Assembly (NCBI GenBank): GCA_964588705.1
Contig: CAZPQV010000022.1
Location: 1-31,821 of the forward strand
Reading direction: 5' to 3'
Source: CAZPQV01 sp964588705
GTDB taxonomy: Bacteria > Bacteroidota > Bacteroidia > Flavobacteriales > Weeksellaceae
DNA length: 31,821 bases
Shown: one piece after another, positions 15,936 through 23,589 of the stretch
How the letters are laid out: every line of letters begins with the position of its first letter
Numbering within the stretch: position 1 is the stretch's first letter
Notes under the pieces: generated by a model
What the model was told of the DNA's origin: nothing
Databases searched by the model: none
Seen by the model: only the letters and a program-made list of their open reading frames with translations
Made by a program: the position numbers and the translations under genes

Positions 15936-17056
15936 TGAAAACACTTGGTATTTTAATACGGAAGGAGTTTCTGCAGATTTTCAGGAACAGAATCATCATT
16001 GCCATGATCTTCATCATGCCGGTTGTGCAATTGTTGGTACTTCCACTGGCGGCGAGTTATGAAATCAAAGATGTAAAAGTAGCGATTGTTGATCACGACA
16101 AATCCACTTACTCACGTGAACTGATTCGGAAAATTACGGCTTCGGGCTACTTCAAAATTTATCAGTACGGAAATAATTATGCAGAAGCTTACAGTGCCGT
16201 AGAGAACGAAAAAGCCGATTTAATCATAGAAATTCCAACCAATTTTGAGAAAAATCTCGTCCGCGAAAACAGCGAAAAAGTTTTGGTCGCCATCAATTCC
16301 ATCAACGGAACAAAAGCAGGACTTTCAGCAAGTTACATCGCTCAGATTCTCATGGATTTCAACCAACAGATTCAGGTTAAAATGCAGCCGCAGGCAGAGC
16401 AAATGTCTAAAACTTCCGGACTGGAAATTCTTCCAAAATTCTGGTTCAACGAAGGTTATAACTACCGGCTTTCACTCGTTCCGGCCATTCTTGCGTTCCT
16501 TGTGACGCTGGTTGGCGGCTATCTCACTGCCCTTAACATCGTGGAAGAAAAGGAAGTCGGCACCATCGAACAAATCAATGTATCGCCCATCACCAAACGC
16601 GATTTCATCCTCGGCAAACTTATTCCGTTTTGGATTTTAGCGATGGTTACTTTTACGATGGGACTTTTGGTTACGGTCTTCATCTACGGCATCCAGATGC
16701 AGGGCAGTTATCTCCTGCTTTACCTCTTTGTAGCGGTGTATCTCATCACGCTGCTCGGTGCCGGACTTTTGGTTTCCGTGTACAGCGAAACGCAGCAGCA
16801 GGCGATGTTCGTGGTGTTTTTCTTCATGATGATTTTCGTCCTGATGAGCGGTTTGTTCACTCCAATCGAAAGCATGAACGAATGGGCAAAATACATCGCT
16901 TACGCCAATCCTGTAACCTACGGCGTTGACGGAATTCGGTTGATCATCCTGAAGAACAGCGGTTTCAGTGATCTGAAAATGCACTTTACCGTATTGTCTG
17001 TATTCGGATTGGTTCTCATTTTATGGGCCGTTTTAAAATACCGTAAAACCAGTTAA
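15935..17056 (+). CDS. ABC-2 type permease (YbhS/YbhR-like), second copy
   Basis: Second inner-membrane permease, 373 residues, same layout as the first: N-terminal IRKEFLQIFRNRIIIAMIFI with one membrane helix, periplasmic region with VAIVDHDKST, then EEKEVGTIEQINVSPI and five C-terminal helices. The two permeases are clearly related but divergent, so a heterodimer is likely. The start shares its A with the previous stop, suggesting coupled and roughly equal translation. It completes the set of TolC-like channel, adapter, two ATPases and two permeases needed for export from the inner membrane to the outside. Confidence 0.9.
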   Translation: MKTLGILIRKEFLQIFRNRIIIAMIFIMPVVQLLVLPLAASYEIKDVKVAIVDHDKSTYSRELIRKITASGYFKIYQYGNNYAEAYSAVENEKADLIIEIPTNFEKNLVRENSEKVLVAINSINGTKAGLSASYIAQILMDFNQQIQVKMQPQAEQMSKTSGLEILPKFWFNEGYNYRLSLVPAILAFLVTLVGGYLTALNIVEEKEVGTIEQINVSPITKRDFILGKLIPFWILAMVTFTMGLLVTVFIYGIQMQGSYLLLYLFVAVYLITLLGAGLLVSVYSETQQQAMFVVFFFMMIFVLMSGLFTPIESMNEWAKYIAYANPVTYGVDGIRLIILKNSGFSDLKMHFTVLSVFGLVLILWAVLKYRKTS

Positions 17057-17074
17057 TTTTTAATAACCAAAATC

Positions 17075-17485
17075 ATGAAAGGAAAAAACAACATCGCAAT
17101 CGGATTCCTAACCATGGCTGTTTTCATGGCATACGGATTTCTGCTGATTTACCTTCGGGACTTCGCTCCGGGTAAAGAAGAATGGATTAATTCCTACAGC
17201 GTAGGAAAACACTTCGAGGCGCGGCTTGCACATGTGCATGGTAACCTTTTCGCCTTTTTGAACATTGTTATTGGATACCTTCTGATTCATTTCAAAAATC
17301 AGTTGGTAAACGTCAGCACAATTTCATGGCTGGCTTTGATTGGACTTTTAATGCCTCTTGGAATTCTGGGCGAAATATATCTTGGTTTGCCGCCAATATT
17401 TGTGTTAATCGGCGCAATTTCAATGACGGCATCGGTTGTTTGGCTGGGCATTTCATTTTTTAAGATGAAAAGCAATGAAAAATAG
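17075..17485 (+). CDS. Four-helix membrane protein with an HxHGN motif, unknown function
   Basis: A 136-residue membrane protein I do not recognise with certainty. It has about four hydrophobic segments (near 8-27, 55-75, 82-100 and 108-128). Between the first two is EARLAHVHGNLFAFLNI, with two His that could bind a metal or heme; similar His placements occur in heme-copper oxidase-type proteins, but this is too short to be one. It starts 18 bases after the second permease and overlaps the next gene by 11 bases, so it belongs to the same transcription unit. Its link to export is by position only. Confidence 0.75.
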   Translation: MKGKNNIAIGFLTMAVFMAYGFLLIYLRDFAPGKEEWINSYSVGKHFEARLAHVHGNLFAFLNIVIGYLLIHFKNQLVNVSTISWLALIGLLMPLGILGEIYLGLPPIFVLIGAISMTASVVWLGISFFKMKSNEK

Positions 17486-17846
17486 AATTTTAGCTTTTGT
17501 AATCATATTTTTTGGCTTACTAACCATTTTTTTAAGCAGTTCCGTAATTTTCGACTGGTTTGGAATTCGGGAAAAAGAAGGCAATTATGTATTGTCGGTA
17601 GTTTGGGCGAATTTCATTGCTGCAATTATGTATATTTCTGCTGCTTATGCCTTATTTACCCACAAAAAGTGGGCAAAAACTCCTCTAATAATTGCTGTAA
17701 TTGTCCTAATAATTGGTTATATTGCATTGTTCGTGCATATCAATTCCGGTGGACTTTACGAAACAAAAACCATTGGAGCGATGGCTTTTAGAACTCTCTT
17801 AACTTTAACATTTTTAATACTAACCTATAAATTTAATCAAAAATGA
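17475..17846 (+). CDS. Four-helix membrane protein, unknown function
   Basis: A 123-residue hydrophobic protein with four predicted membrane helices (about 5-25, 42-62, 68-88 and 100-118), short loops and a positively charged C-terminus (YKFNQK). No family motif is recognised. The start at 17475 overlaps the previous gene by 11 bases and the stop overlaps the next start as ATGA, so it is held tightly in the unit. Together with its neighbours it may form a small accessory module at the end of the efflux operon. Confidence 0.75.
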   Translation: MKNRILAFVIIFFGLLTIFLSSSVIFDWFGIREKEGNYVLSVVWANFIAAIMYISAAYALFTHKKWAKTPLIIAVIVLIIGYIALFVHINSGGLYETKTIGAMAFRTLLTLTFLILTYKFNQK

Positions 17847-18316
17847 AAAGATTTATTATTCCGGCAATCATCGGTATTGTAATGCTGACTTCCTGTGAAA
17901 AGAAGCAATCTGAAACCGTAGATCATTCCGACCATGCGACCACTGAACAGGTAGCCACCGAAAATCATGATGACCACGCAAACACCAACGTTGCATTGGA
18001 ACTCGACAACGGCAATAAATGGAAAACCAATGCTGAGATGCTGCCTTTCATCCAGGAACAGGAAAGACTTCTGGAAGCATACGATGACGACAAAGACGAC
18101 TATAAAGTATTGGCAACCAACCTGAATGCAGCCAACGAGCAATTGATAAAAAGCTGCACCATGACCGGAAAATCACACGATGTACTGCACGTTTGGCTTA
18201 CTGACCACATGAAAAATATCGATCTTCTCGCAAAAGCGACCACCAAAGAAGAAGCCGACCGCATTACAGATGAACTGGATCATTCTATGGAAACGTATCA
18301 TCAGTATTTCGATTAA
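17843..18316 (+). CDS. His-rich lipoprotein, possible metal-binding helical protein
   Basis: A 157-residue lipoprotein with lipobox MLTSC (Cys18). After the lipid anchor comes a His/Asp-rich linker (residues 28-46, with VDHSDHATT and NHDDHANT), then a helical domain. The motif CTMTGKSHDVLHVWLTDHM (105-123) gathers Cys, Met and four His/Asp-type ligands, which would suit a metal such as copper or zinc. This resembles small Bacteroidetes lipoproteins of unknown function; metal binding is inferred. The ATGA overlap with the preceding gene and the terminator 18 bases after its stop make it the last gene of the unit. Confidence 0.75.
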   Translation: MKRFIIPAIIGIVMLTSCEKKQSETVDHSDHATTEQVATENHDDHANTNVALELDNGNKWKTNAEMLPFIQEQERLLEAYDDDKDDYKVLATNLNAANEQLIKSCTMTGKSHDVLHVWLTDHMKNIDLLAKATTKEEADRITDELDHSMETYHQYFD

Positions 18317-18333
18317 GAAACACTCAAAATTAA

Positions 18334-18359
18334 ACCTTCGGATTCCTCCGAAGGTTTTT
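18334..18359 (+). terminator. Intrinsic terminator of the efflux unit
   Basis: A perfect 9-bp stem (ACCTTCGGA and TCCGAAGGT) with a TTCC loop is followed by TTTTTG. It stands 18 bases after the lipoprotein stop. On the minus strand the same hairpin is followed by TTTAATTTT, so it may also end transcription from mazG, whose stop is 31 bases away. Confidence 0.92.
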
Positions 18360-18389
18360 GCATTATATTGAAAACCAGTAATTAGACTC

Positions 18390-19160
18390 TCAATTTTTTA
18401 TTAATTTCGCTTCCTCCCAAAGCAAATCCATTTCTTCTAAAGACATTTCTGATAGATTCAGACTTCTTTCATTAGCCAGTTTTTCCATTTTCTGGAAACG
18501 ATTGATGAATTTTAAATTGGTTTTTTCCAGTGCCGAATCCGGATTGATACCCGAAATTCTTGCGTAATTAATTAACGAAAAAAATACGTCACCCAATTCC
18601 TGTTCTTTTTTTTCCAAATCGGTTTCAGCGTGGAATTCTTTCAGTTCTTCATCTACTTTTTTCCAGGCATCTTCTGCATCGTGGAACTCAAAACCGATTC
18701 CTTTTACTTTTTCCTGAATTCTGAATGCTTTCACCATGCTCGGCGTTCCTATGGAAACTCCCGAAAGCACCGATTTATTGCCTTCTTTCAGCTTCAGTTT
18801 TTCCCAATTCTGCTTTACTTCTTCCTCATCCTGAACCTTCACATCACCATAAATATGTGGATGGCGGAAAATCAGTTTTTCATTCAAGGAATTGATAACA
18901 TCCGCAATGTCAAAAGCATTTTTCTCTGAACCGATTTTTGCATAGAAAACCAAATGCAGCAATACATCGCCGAGCTCTTTTTTTATTTCCTGTAAATCTT
19001 CTTCCAGTAACGCATCTGAAAGTTCGTAAACCTCTTCCAAAGTCAAATGTCTAAGCGACTGCAATGTCTGCTTTTTATCCCACGGACATTGCGCCCGCAA
19101 ATCATCCATGATATCGAGAAGTTTGGAAAAAGCTTCGAGTTTTTGGGCTTTGGTGTTCAT
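18390..19160 (-). CDS. mazG: Nucleoside triphosphate pyrophosphohydrolase MazG
   Basis: House-cleaning enzyme that hydrolyses nucleoside triphosphates to monophosphates and pyrophosphate, in the cytoplasm. The 256 residues match the two-domain E. coli-type MazG. The N-terminal domain has CPWDKKQTLQSLRHLTLEE with the metal-binding EExxE (E42, E43, E46) and ELGD (E62, D65). The second domain repeats the pattern in KVDEELKEFHAE and QELGDVFFSLINYARI. ATG 19160 is preceded by a 70-base leader holding a heptad array, with a -7 box at 19231-19238. It stands alone, convergent to the efflux unit. Confidence 0.95.
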   Translation of the reverse strand: MNTKAQKLEAFSKLLDIMDDLRAQCPWDKKQTLQSLRHLTLEEVYELSDALLEEDLQEIKKELGDVLLHLVFYAKIGSEKNAFDIADVINSLNEKLIFRHPHIYGDVKVQDEEEVKQNWEKLKLKEGNKSVLSGVSIGTPSMVKAFRIQEKVKGIGFEFHDAEDAWKKVDEELKEFHAETDLEKKEQELGDVFFSLINYARISGINPDSALEKTNLKFINRFQKMEKLANERSLNLSEMSLEEMDLLWEEAKLIKN

Positions 19161-19166
19161 ATTTTT

Positions 19167-19208
19167 GAGTTACGAGGTTCGAGATTTGAGTTACAAGTTA
19201 CGAGTTAA
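19167..19208 (+). repeat. Heptad-period array, 6 units, in the mazG leader
   Basis: Consecutive 7-base units GAGTTAC, GAGGTTC, GAGATTT, GAGTTAC, AAGTTAC, GAGTTAA at 19167, 19174, 19181, 19188, 19195 and 19202. The first three bases are nearly constant (GAG) and the last four drift. It lies six bases upstream of the mazG start, inside the transcribed leader, and reads as GTAACTC-type units in the mRNA. Confidence 0.65.
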
Positions 19209-19230
19209 GGGATAAATCAAATTTGTGTTT

Positions 19231-19238
19231 CAAATTTA
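19231..19238 (-). promoter_or_regulatory. Promoter -7 box of mazG
   Basis: On the minus strand this reads TAAATTTG, an exact match to TAnnTTTG. It is 70 bases before the mazG ATG, leaving a leader that includes the heptad array. No clear TTG -33 element is seen. Confidence 0.5.
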
Positions 19239-19253
19239 CTGATTTTGTAAAAG

Positions 19254-19291
19254 AAAAACCCTTTCAGAAGTTGACATTCTAAAAGGGTTTT
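19254..19291 (-). terminator. Second hairpin terminator after the DUF5606 gene
   Basis: AAAACCCTTT and AAAGGGTTTT form a 10-bp stem, with an inner AGAA/TTCT pairing and a 7-base loop. On the minus strand it is followed by TTTTTCTTTT. It lies directly behind the first terminator at 19291-19329, making a tandem pair before the mazG promoter. Confidence 0.7.
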
Positions 19292-19329
19292 AAAAAAACT
19301 TTGACAAAGATTTGAAACTTTGTCAAAGT
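19291..19329 (-). terminator. Terminator of the DUF5606 gene
   Basis: A perfect 12-bp stem (ACTTTGACAAAG and CTTTGTCAAAGT, 19298-19329) with an 8-base loop begins three bases after the stop codon on the minus strand and is followed by seven T. This is the strongest stem in the window. Confidence 0.9.
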
Positions 19330-19332
19330 GGA

Positions 19333-19887
19333 CTATCCCTGTTTTCTGTGTGTGCTTTTCGGAGCAGATTTAGCTGCAGATGTGCTCGCTTTTGTTTTTG
19401 GAGCGGTGGCTTTCTCTGCTTTTGGTGCTTTTTTTGCCGGTTTTGCTTCTGCTTTTTCCTCCACGGCAACTTCTTCCTCCACAACTTCAGGTTTTACAAA
19501 ACTTTCCGCAGAAATATATCCTGCTTTGTGAAGAATATTATACCATTGTGCCAGTTTCTTAATATCCGAAACATACACTCTGTCGGTATCGTAATTCGGT
19601 AATGCTTTACTCATAAATTCTCTCAGTTCTGCATCTGTAGATTTATGAGAAATGGTTTCTTTATAATCGTTTTCTTTAGCAATATTTTCGAAAACATCGA
19701 AAAGAGGCACTTCTTTATCAAAAGTGAACATTGCAATATTATCCAGCAAACTTACCTGGCTGCTGTTTCCAATGCTTACTTTCTTTTTAGTGGTAACATC
19801 TTCAATGATAAATCCGTTTTTCAGTTGCGAAACCAGTTTAAATAATCCCGGTTTTCCTGAAATTGAAATAATTTTTTCTAACTGCAT
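19333..19887 (-). CDS. DUF5606 family protein with a Lys/Ala/Pro-rich tail
   Basis: A 184-residue protein of the Bacteroidetes family DUF5606, function unknown. Residues 1-60 form a small beta-rich domain (MQLEKIISISGKPGLFKLV, then IIEDVTTKKKVSIG); 60-135 are mostly helical, with DYKETISHKSTDAELREFM and KALPNYDTDRVYVSDIKKLA. From about 138 the chain turns into a low-complexity Glu, then Lys/Ala/Pro/Ser/Thr-rich tail ending in RKQG, like histone-tail or anchoring sequences. It follows def by 111 bases on the same strand, with a 10-bp tandem repeat in its leader, and ends at a double terminator. Confidence 0.85.
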   Translation of the reverse strand: MQLEKIISISGKPGLFKLVSQLKNGFIIEDVTTKKKVSIGNSSQVSLLDNIAMFTFDKEVPLFDVFENIAKENDYKETISHKSTDAELREFMSKALPNYDTDRVYVSDIKKLAQWYNILHKAGYISAESFVKPEVVEEEVAVEEKAEAKPAKKAPKAEKATAPKTKASTSAAKSAPKSTHRKQG

Positions 19888-19910
19888 ATCTTGTTTCTTT
19901 ATTATTTTTG

Positions 19911-19957
19911 GTTTGATGTGGTTTGATGTGGTTTGATGTGGTTTGATGTGGTTTGAT
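19911..19957 (+). repeat. 10-bp tandem repeat, about 4.7 copies
   Basis: GTTTGATGTG is repeated four times without a mismatch (19911-19950), followed by a partial fifth copy, GTTTGAT. The array begins 24 bases upstream of the DUF5606 start codon (minus strand) and 42 bases after the def stop. The unit is one helical turn, so a change in copy number would keep bound proteins on the same face. A palindrome GTTCGAAC follows at 19961-19968. Lack of mutations suggests recent expansion. Confidence 0.9.
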
Positions 19958-19998
19958 AACGTTCGAACCAGTTAAAACCTTTCAAGCAATTTCAAACT

Positions 19999-20571
19999 TT
20001 ATTTTGGGAATCTCATTTTATAATTGACATCCACTTCTCCTTTTGTAATTTTCTGAAGTTTTCCTTTTACCAGTTTTTTCTTCAATGCCGAAAGGTGATC
20101 GGTGAACAGAATCCCCTCAATATGATCGTACTCGTGCTGAATAACGCGGGCACGAATATCGGAAAAAGTTTCTTTATGTTTTACAAAATTTTCGTCTAAA
20201 TACTCGATTACGATGGTCTCTTTACGCTTCACATCTTCACGCACTTCCGGAATTGAAAGGCAACCTTCGTTGAACTTCCATTCCTCTCCGGATTCTTCAA
20301 GAATTTTTGCGTTGATGAACACTTTCCTGCCATCTTTAAGTTCTTCGGCTATATCCTCGTAATCCTCATCTTCAGCCAATGGCGAAACATCGATTACAAA
20401 CAGACGGATATCGAGTCCGACCTGCGGCGCTGCCAAACCAATTCCGTTGGCACCATGCATCGTTTCGAACATATTTTCGATTAATTCCTTCAGCTCGGGG
20501 TAATCTTTATCGATATCCTTTCCTACTTTTCTTAAAACCGGGTCGCCAAATGCGCGGATTGGTAAAATCAT
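19999..20571 (-). CDS. def: Peptide deformylase
   Basis: Metalloenzyme removing the formyl group from the N-terminal Met of new proteins. It has 190 residues and all three motifs: GIGLAAPQ (43-50), EGCLSIP (102-108) with metal-binding Cys104, and QHEYDH (145-150) with two metal-binding His and the catalytic Glu147. An acidic insertion near residues 64-80 (PLAEDEDYEDIAEELKDG) is typical of Bacteroidetes enzymes. It begins 21 bases after ruvX ends, so the two are probably one transcript. Confidence 0.97.
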   Translation of the reverse strand: MILPIRAFGDPVLRKVGKDIDKDYPELKELIENMFETMHGANGIGLAAPQVGLDIRLFVIDVSPLAEDEDYEDIAEELKDGRKVFINAKILEESGEEWKFNEGCLSIPEVREDVKRKETIVIEYLDENFVKHKETFSDIRARVIQHEYDHIEGILFTDHLSALKKKLVKGKLQKITKGEVDVNYKMRFPK

Positions 20572-20592
20572 CTTTTAACTTTAATATTTATT

Positions 20593-21024
20593 TCAGAATC
20601 CGAAACTTCCTTTTTGTTTCTGATCTAAAAAATTTTGCAAAATTATCGTAGCACTCACTTTATCAATCAGTTCTTTACTCTGTCTTTCCTTTCTGCTTTT
20701 TCCACTCTGACTGATATAAAACGATGCCATTTTGGAGGTAAATCTTTCGTCAAAACGTTCTACAGGAACCTCAGGAAATTCTTTTTTAAAGTTTTCAATA
20801 AATTTCTGAATATCTGTTTCCACTTCCGAAATATTCCCTTTCAAATCTGTGGGAAGCCCAACGACAACGGTTTCTACTTTATTTTCTGAAAAATATTTTT
20901 TCAAAAACATCATCAGTTTAGTCGTTTCTACCGTATCTAAACCACTGGCAATAATCTGCATATCATCGGTTACGGCAATTCCCGTCCGCTTTTTTCCAAA
21001 ATCAATTGCCATTAACTGTCCCAT
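20593..21024 (-). CDS. ruvX: Holliday junction resolvase-like / pre-16S rRNA nuclease YqgF (RuvX)
   Basis: YqgF-family RNase H-fold nuclease involved in 16S rRNA 5' maturation; also annotated as a putative Holliday junction resolvase. The 143 residues show the family motifs AIDFGKKRTGIAV with Asp8, VVVGLPTDLKG, VERFDERFTS and a late DKVSATIILQNFL with the third acidic residue. The start at 21024 gives the family-like MGQLMAIDFG, but it is only four bases from the -7 box at 21029-21036; ATG 21012 (MAIDFG) would give a 16-base spacing like other genes here. The longer form is kept because it completes the first beta strand. def follows. Confidence 0.94.
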   Translation of the reverse strand: MGQLMAIDFGKKRTGIAVTDDMQIIASGLDTVETTKLMMFLKKYFSENKVETVVVGLPTDLKGNISEVETDIQKFIENFKKEFPEVPVERFDERFTSKMASFYISQSGKSRKERQSKELIDKVSATIILQNFLDQKQKGSFGF

Positions 21025-21028
21025 CCTG

Positions 21029-21036
21029 CAAATTTA
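21029..21036 (-). promoter_or_regulatory. Promoter -7 box of ruvX-def
   Basis: Reads TAAATTTG on the minus strand, an exact TAnnTTTG match. It lies four bases from the annotated ruvX start, which would give a leaderless or almost leaderless mRNA, or indicates a downstream start at 21012. Confidence 0.5.
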
Positions 21037-21139
21037 CTAATTTTTGAAAAACCTTTGCTAAAAGTAGATTCACAATTACAAAACTCTTGCCCAATTGATT
21101 TTTTTTAATAATTTAGTTTCTGTTTTAATAAAAATATCT

Positions 21140-21622
21140 GTGAAAACACTTTTTTTAGTCAGGCACGCCAAAAGCGACTGGACACATGATGTCCCCGATT
21201 TCGACCGCCCTTTGAACGACCGCGGGCACCGCGATGCTCCACGAATGGCAAAATATTTACAGGAAAACGGCTTCCAAATCGAACATTTTATTTCGAGTCC
21301 GGCAAAACGGGCTTTGACCACCTGCCGTTATTTTGCAGAAACTTTCGGAAAACCAAATATTAAAAAAGCAGAGGATTTGTACGAAGCACTGAATGAAGAT
21401 TTTACCAATACAATTTTAAGAATTGACGATGAATTCAGTTCTGCTGCTCTTTTTTCGCACAATCCAACCATCTCACATTATGCAAGTTCTTTGACTTCAG
21501 AACATCTAGATTTTCCAACCTGCGGCGTTGCCATATTTGAAATCGATTGTGATGAATGGTCGCAATTTGAAAATGCTGAGAAAACTTTGAAGCACTTTTT
21601 CGTTCCAAAAGTGGTGCTATAG
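21140..21622 (+). CDS. SixA-like phosphohistidine phosphatase (histidine phosphatase family)
   Basis: Small histidine phosphatase, 160 residues from a GTG start at 21140. The catalytic RHA motif is at residues 8-10 (KTLFLVRHAKSDW), followed by FDRPLNDRGHRDAPRMA and ISSPAKRALTTCRYFAE with the second catalytic Arg. A later FSHNPTISHYASSL carries the second active-site His. SixA acts on phosphohistidine in E. coli; the substrate here is not known. A TTG at 21095 would add 15 hydrophobic residues of poor quality, so GTG is preferred because it puts the RHA motif at the normal distance from the N-terminus. It is divergent from ruvX and ends at a terminator. Confidence 0.88.
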   Translation: MKTLFLVRHAKSDWTHDVPDFDRPLNDRGHRDAPRMAKYLQENGFQIEHFISSPAKRALTTCRYFAETFGKPNIKKAEDLYEALNEDFTNTILRIDDEFSSAALFSHNPTISHYASSLTSEHLDFPTCGVAIFEIDCDEWSQFENAEKTLKHFFVPKVVL

Positions 21623-21654
21623 GAAGGTTGCCACTAATGACTAATTTTTTAAAA

Positions 21655-21687
21655 AAATAAAAACTTCAGCAGTTGCTGAAGTTTTTT
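21655..21687. terminator. Bidirectional terminator between sixA-like gene and serine hydrolase
   Basis: AACTTCAGCA and TGCTGAAGTT form a 10-bp stem with a very short loop, flanked by A-rich sequence on the left and six T on the right. It can stop transcription from both sides, which suits its place between two convergent genes. Confidence 0.88.
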
Positions 21688-21773
21688 ATTGAATGTTCTC
21701 GATATGGAATTTTTCAAATTTCTACTCGAACTGACACTATCACATCTCATTCTTAAATTTGTGGTAACCTATT

Positions 21774-23318
21774 TTATTTAGTTCTCTTCAAATCCAAATC
21801 TCCAAAATCAAAAGAGAAATCGGTGATGTCAGAAATCGGTTTCATCGTTGCAGACTGCGCTTTACCGTTTTCATCAAAAGTGAAAATCATAAACGCATCG
21901 GCATCGTAACTTCTGTCGTCCCATTTAGCAATAAAAGTATTGGCAGAATATGGGATGAAATCACCTTTCAGTCTTGGAGAAGTTTTGCTCTCAATTCTGT
22001 AACCCTTTCCGTTCTGAGTAATTTCTACATCGCCAAACCAAGCATCGGTGTATGTTCCGGTAATTTGTTCAGGCTTTATTACACAGTTTTTTGACTTGAT
22101 GAAAGCGGCGGATTTATCCCAAACTTCTTTCTTGCCTTTATCCATATCGGCAAAATATTTCGTCATTCTTTCATCGTAAGTTTTCAGCCAGTTTCTGTCT
22201 TCAATCCCAAGATAGGAATCTTTCACCGTGTTGGTAATAGTGTTGAACGCTGCTCCACTTTGTTGATTGGTTAATACGACAATTCCCAGTTTCATATCAG
22301 GAATCAGAGTGAAAAGCGTCACTGTTCCAATTAAACCACCACTGTGCTGCACCTGCTTATGCCCTTTAACATCGGTAATAAACCAACCTAAACCATAGCC
22401 ATAATTTTGGGAATCATAAGGATTTTTCAAAGCTATTGGTGCCGGCTGCTGAATTTGCCACAACTGCTGAATCTGCTTATCTGAAACCAGTTTTTTACCA
22501 TCTTTGGTCGTAAAACCATTCATCAGAAATTCAGCCCAAGTCATCATATCGGTAACATTACTCATAATTCCACCGGCAGCATTTGCTGTTTCGTTCCAGT
22601 CGTGAGGAACTTGCACGGCTTTGCCGTCAACCGGAGCGTGAGCATCTATTTTGTTAGCGATATGTTTTGCACGGTTATAACTTCCAAAACTTGCAGTCAT
22701 TCCAACCGGTTTCATTATTCGCTGTTCAATGAATTCAGCCCAGCTTAATCCTGAAACTCTGGTGATTACTTCTCCCGCAACAATGAACATGATATTGTTG
22801 TAATCCATTTTATTTCTGAAAGAATGTTCCGGTTTCAGATAACGAACATTGTGGACAATATCTTTTATTGAAAGGGTTCCGCCTTCCGGAAAAAACATCA
22901 GGTCACCCTGCCCCAAACCAAGTCCGGCTCTATGCGTAATGAGATCTTTCACTGTGATTTCCTGTGTGACATACGGATCATACATTTTGAATTCAGGGAT
23001 GAATTTTGTGACTTTATCGTCCCAATTCAGTTGGCCTTCATCTGCTAAAATTGCAAGTGCAACCGCTGTAAATCCTTTTGAATTTGAAGCTATTCCGACC
23101 AAAGTATTTTCATTCATCGGCTGTTTCGAAGTGAGTGAGGCAACGCCGTGGCCTTTGGAGTATACGATCTTACCATCTTTGAGAATTCCGACAGACATTC
23201 CGGGAACATCAAAGGTTTTCAAGGTGTTTTGAATGAGTTCATCAAGTTTTTTCTCTTCGATCTGAGAGAATGAGAAAATTGAAAAAAGGATAAAGAGAAA
23301 AGACAGTTTTAATTTCAT
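21774..23318 (-). CDS. Secreted serine hydrolase, class C beta-lactamase-like, with DUF3471-like C-terminus
   Basis: Exported penicillin-binding-protein/beta-lactamase-fold hydrolase, 514 residues. The signal peptide (first 18 residues) ends in FSFSQ. Catalytic motifs are present: SNSK (Ser78 nucleophile, Lys81), YNN (Tyr173) and HSGG (His325) in place of the KTG motif of lactamases. Residues about 25-390 form the catalytic domain; 410-510 a beta-rich domain resembling DUF3471 (ITGTYTDAWFGDVEIT). The HSGG form is usual among esterases and peptidases of this family (EstB, D-aminopeptidase type), so it should not be taken for an antibiotic-resistance enzyme. The substrate is unknown; it is a single-gene unit. 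Confidence 0.9.
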   Translation of the reverse strand: MKLKLSFLFILFSIFSFSQIEEKKLDELIQNTLKTFDVPGMSVGILKDGKIVYSKGHGVASLTSKQPMNENTLVGIASNSKGFTAVALAILADEGQLNWDDKVTKFIPEFKMYDPYVTQEITVKDLITHRAGLGLGQGDLMFFPEGGTLSIKDIVHNVRYLKPEHSFRNKMDYNNIMFIVAGEVITRVSGLSWAEFIEQRIMKPVGMTASFGSYNRAKHIANKIDAHAPVDGKAVQVPHDWNETANAAGGIMSNVTDMMTWAEFLMNGFTTKDGKKLVSDKQIQQLWQIQQPAPIALKNPYDSQNYGYGLGWFITDVKGHKQVQHSGGLIGTVTLFTLIPDMKLGIVVLTNQQSGAAFNTITNTVKDSYLGIEDRNWLKTYDERMTKYFADMDKGKKEVWDKSAAFIKSKNCVIKPEQITGTYTDAWFGDVEITQNGKGYRIESKTSPRLKGDFIPYSANTFIAKWDDRSYDADAFMIFTFDENGKAQSATMKPISDITDFSFDFGDLDLKRTK

Positions 23319-23392
23319 TAGATAAAATTTTCAGTAAAGATAAAAAATGAAATGCAAAAACGGATGATAAGATGTTGTTTTCAGATGGGTTT

Positions 23393-23451
23393 ATAAAGAG
23401 GTCGCTCCTACGGAGCCCCGCATTGCTACAAAGGTTTAATGGCTACAATGT
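23393..23451. repeat. Dispersed-repeat-like segment with GCTCC-TAC-GGAGC palindrome
   Basis: The 298-base gap between the hydrolase and the DUF202 gene contains a short hairpin, GCTCC-TAC-GGAGC (23404-23416), within a stretch that continues CATTGCTACAAAGG and GGCTACAATG. Phrases like these recur between genes of many Flavobacteria, from memory. The rest of the gap is A/T-rich and holds no convincing gene; it ends in the promoter for the DUF202 gene. Confidence 0.45.
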
Positions 23452-23589
23452 GTTATAATTTACAAACTTAAAATCATTATGATTTATTTCATTCAGGATT
23501 TTAATTTAACTCAATCAAAAATCATCTGTCATTTTCCTCAAAGAAATTTTTGCATTTCAGTTTCTGCTACTCATCTACAACAAAAAACA

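Noticed and set aside
19911..19957. Possible CRISPR array
   Set aside because: The units are 10 bases and directly adjacent, without spacers; no cas genes are near. It is a simple tandem repeat.
21774..23318. Antibiotic-resistance beta-lactamase
   Set aside because: The SxxK and YxN motifs are present but the third motif is HSGG and the protein has an extra C-terminal domain, as in esterase and peptidase relatives; resistance cannot be inferred.
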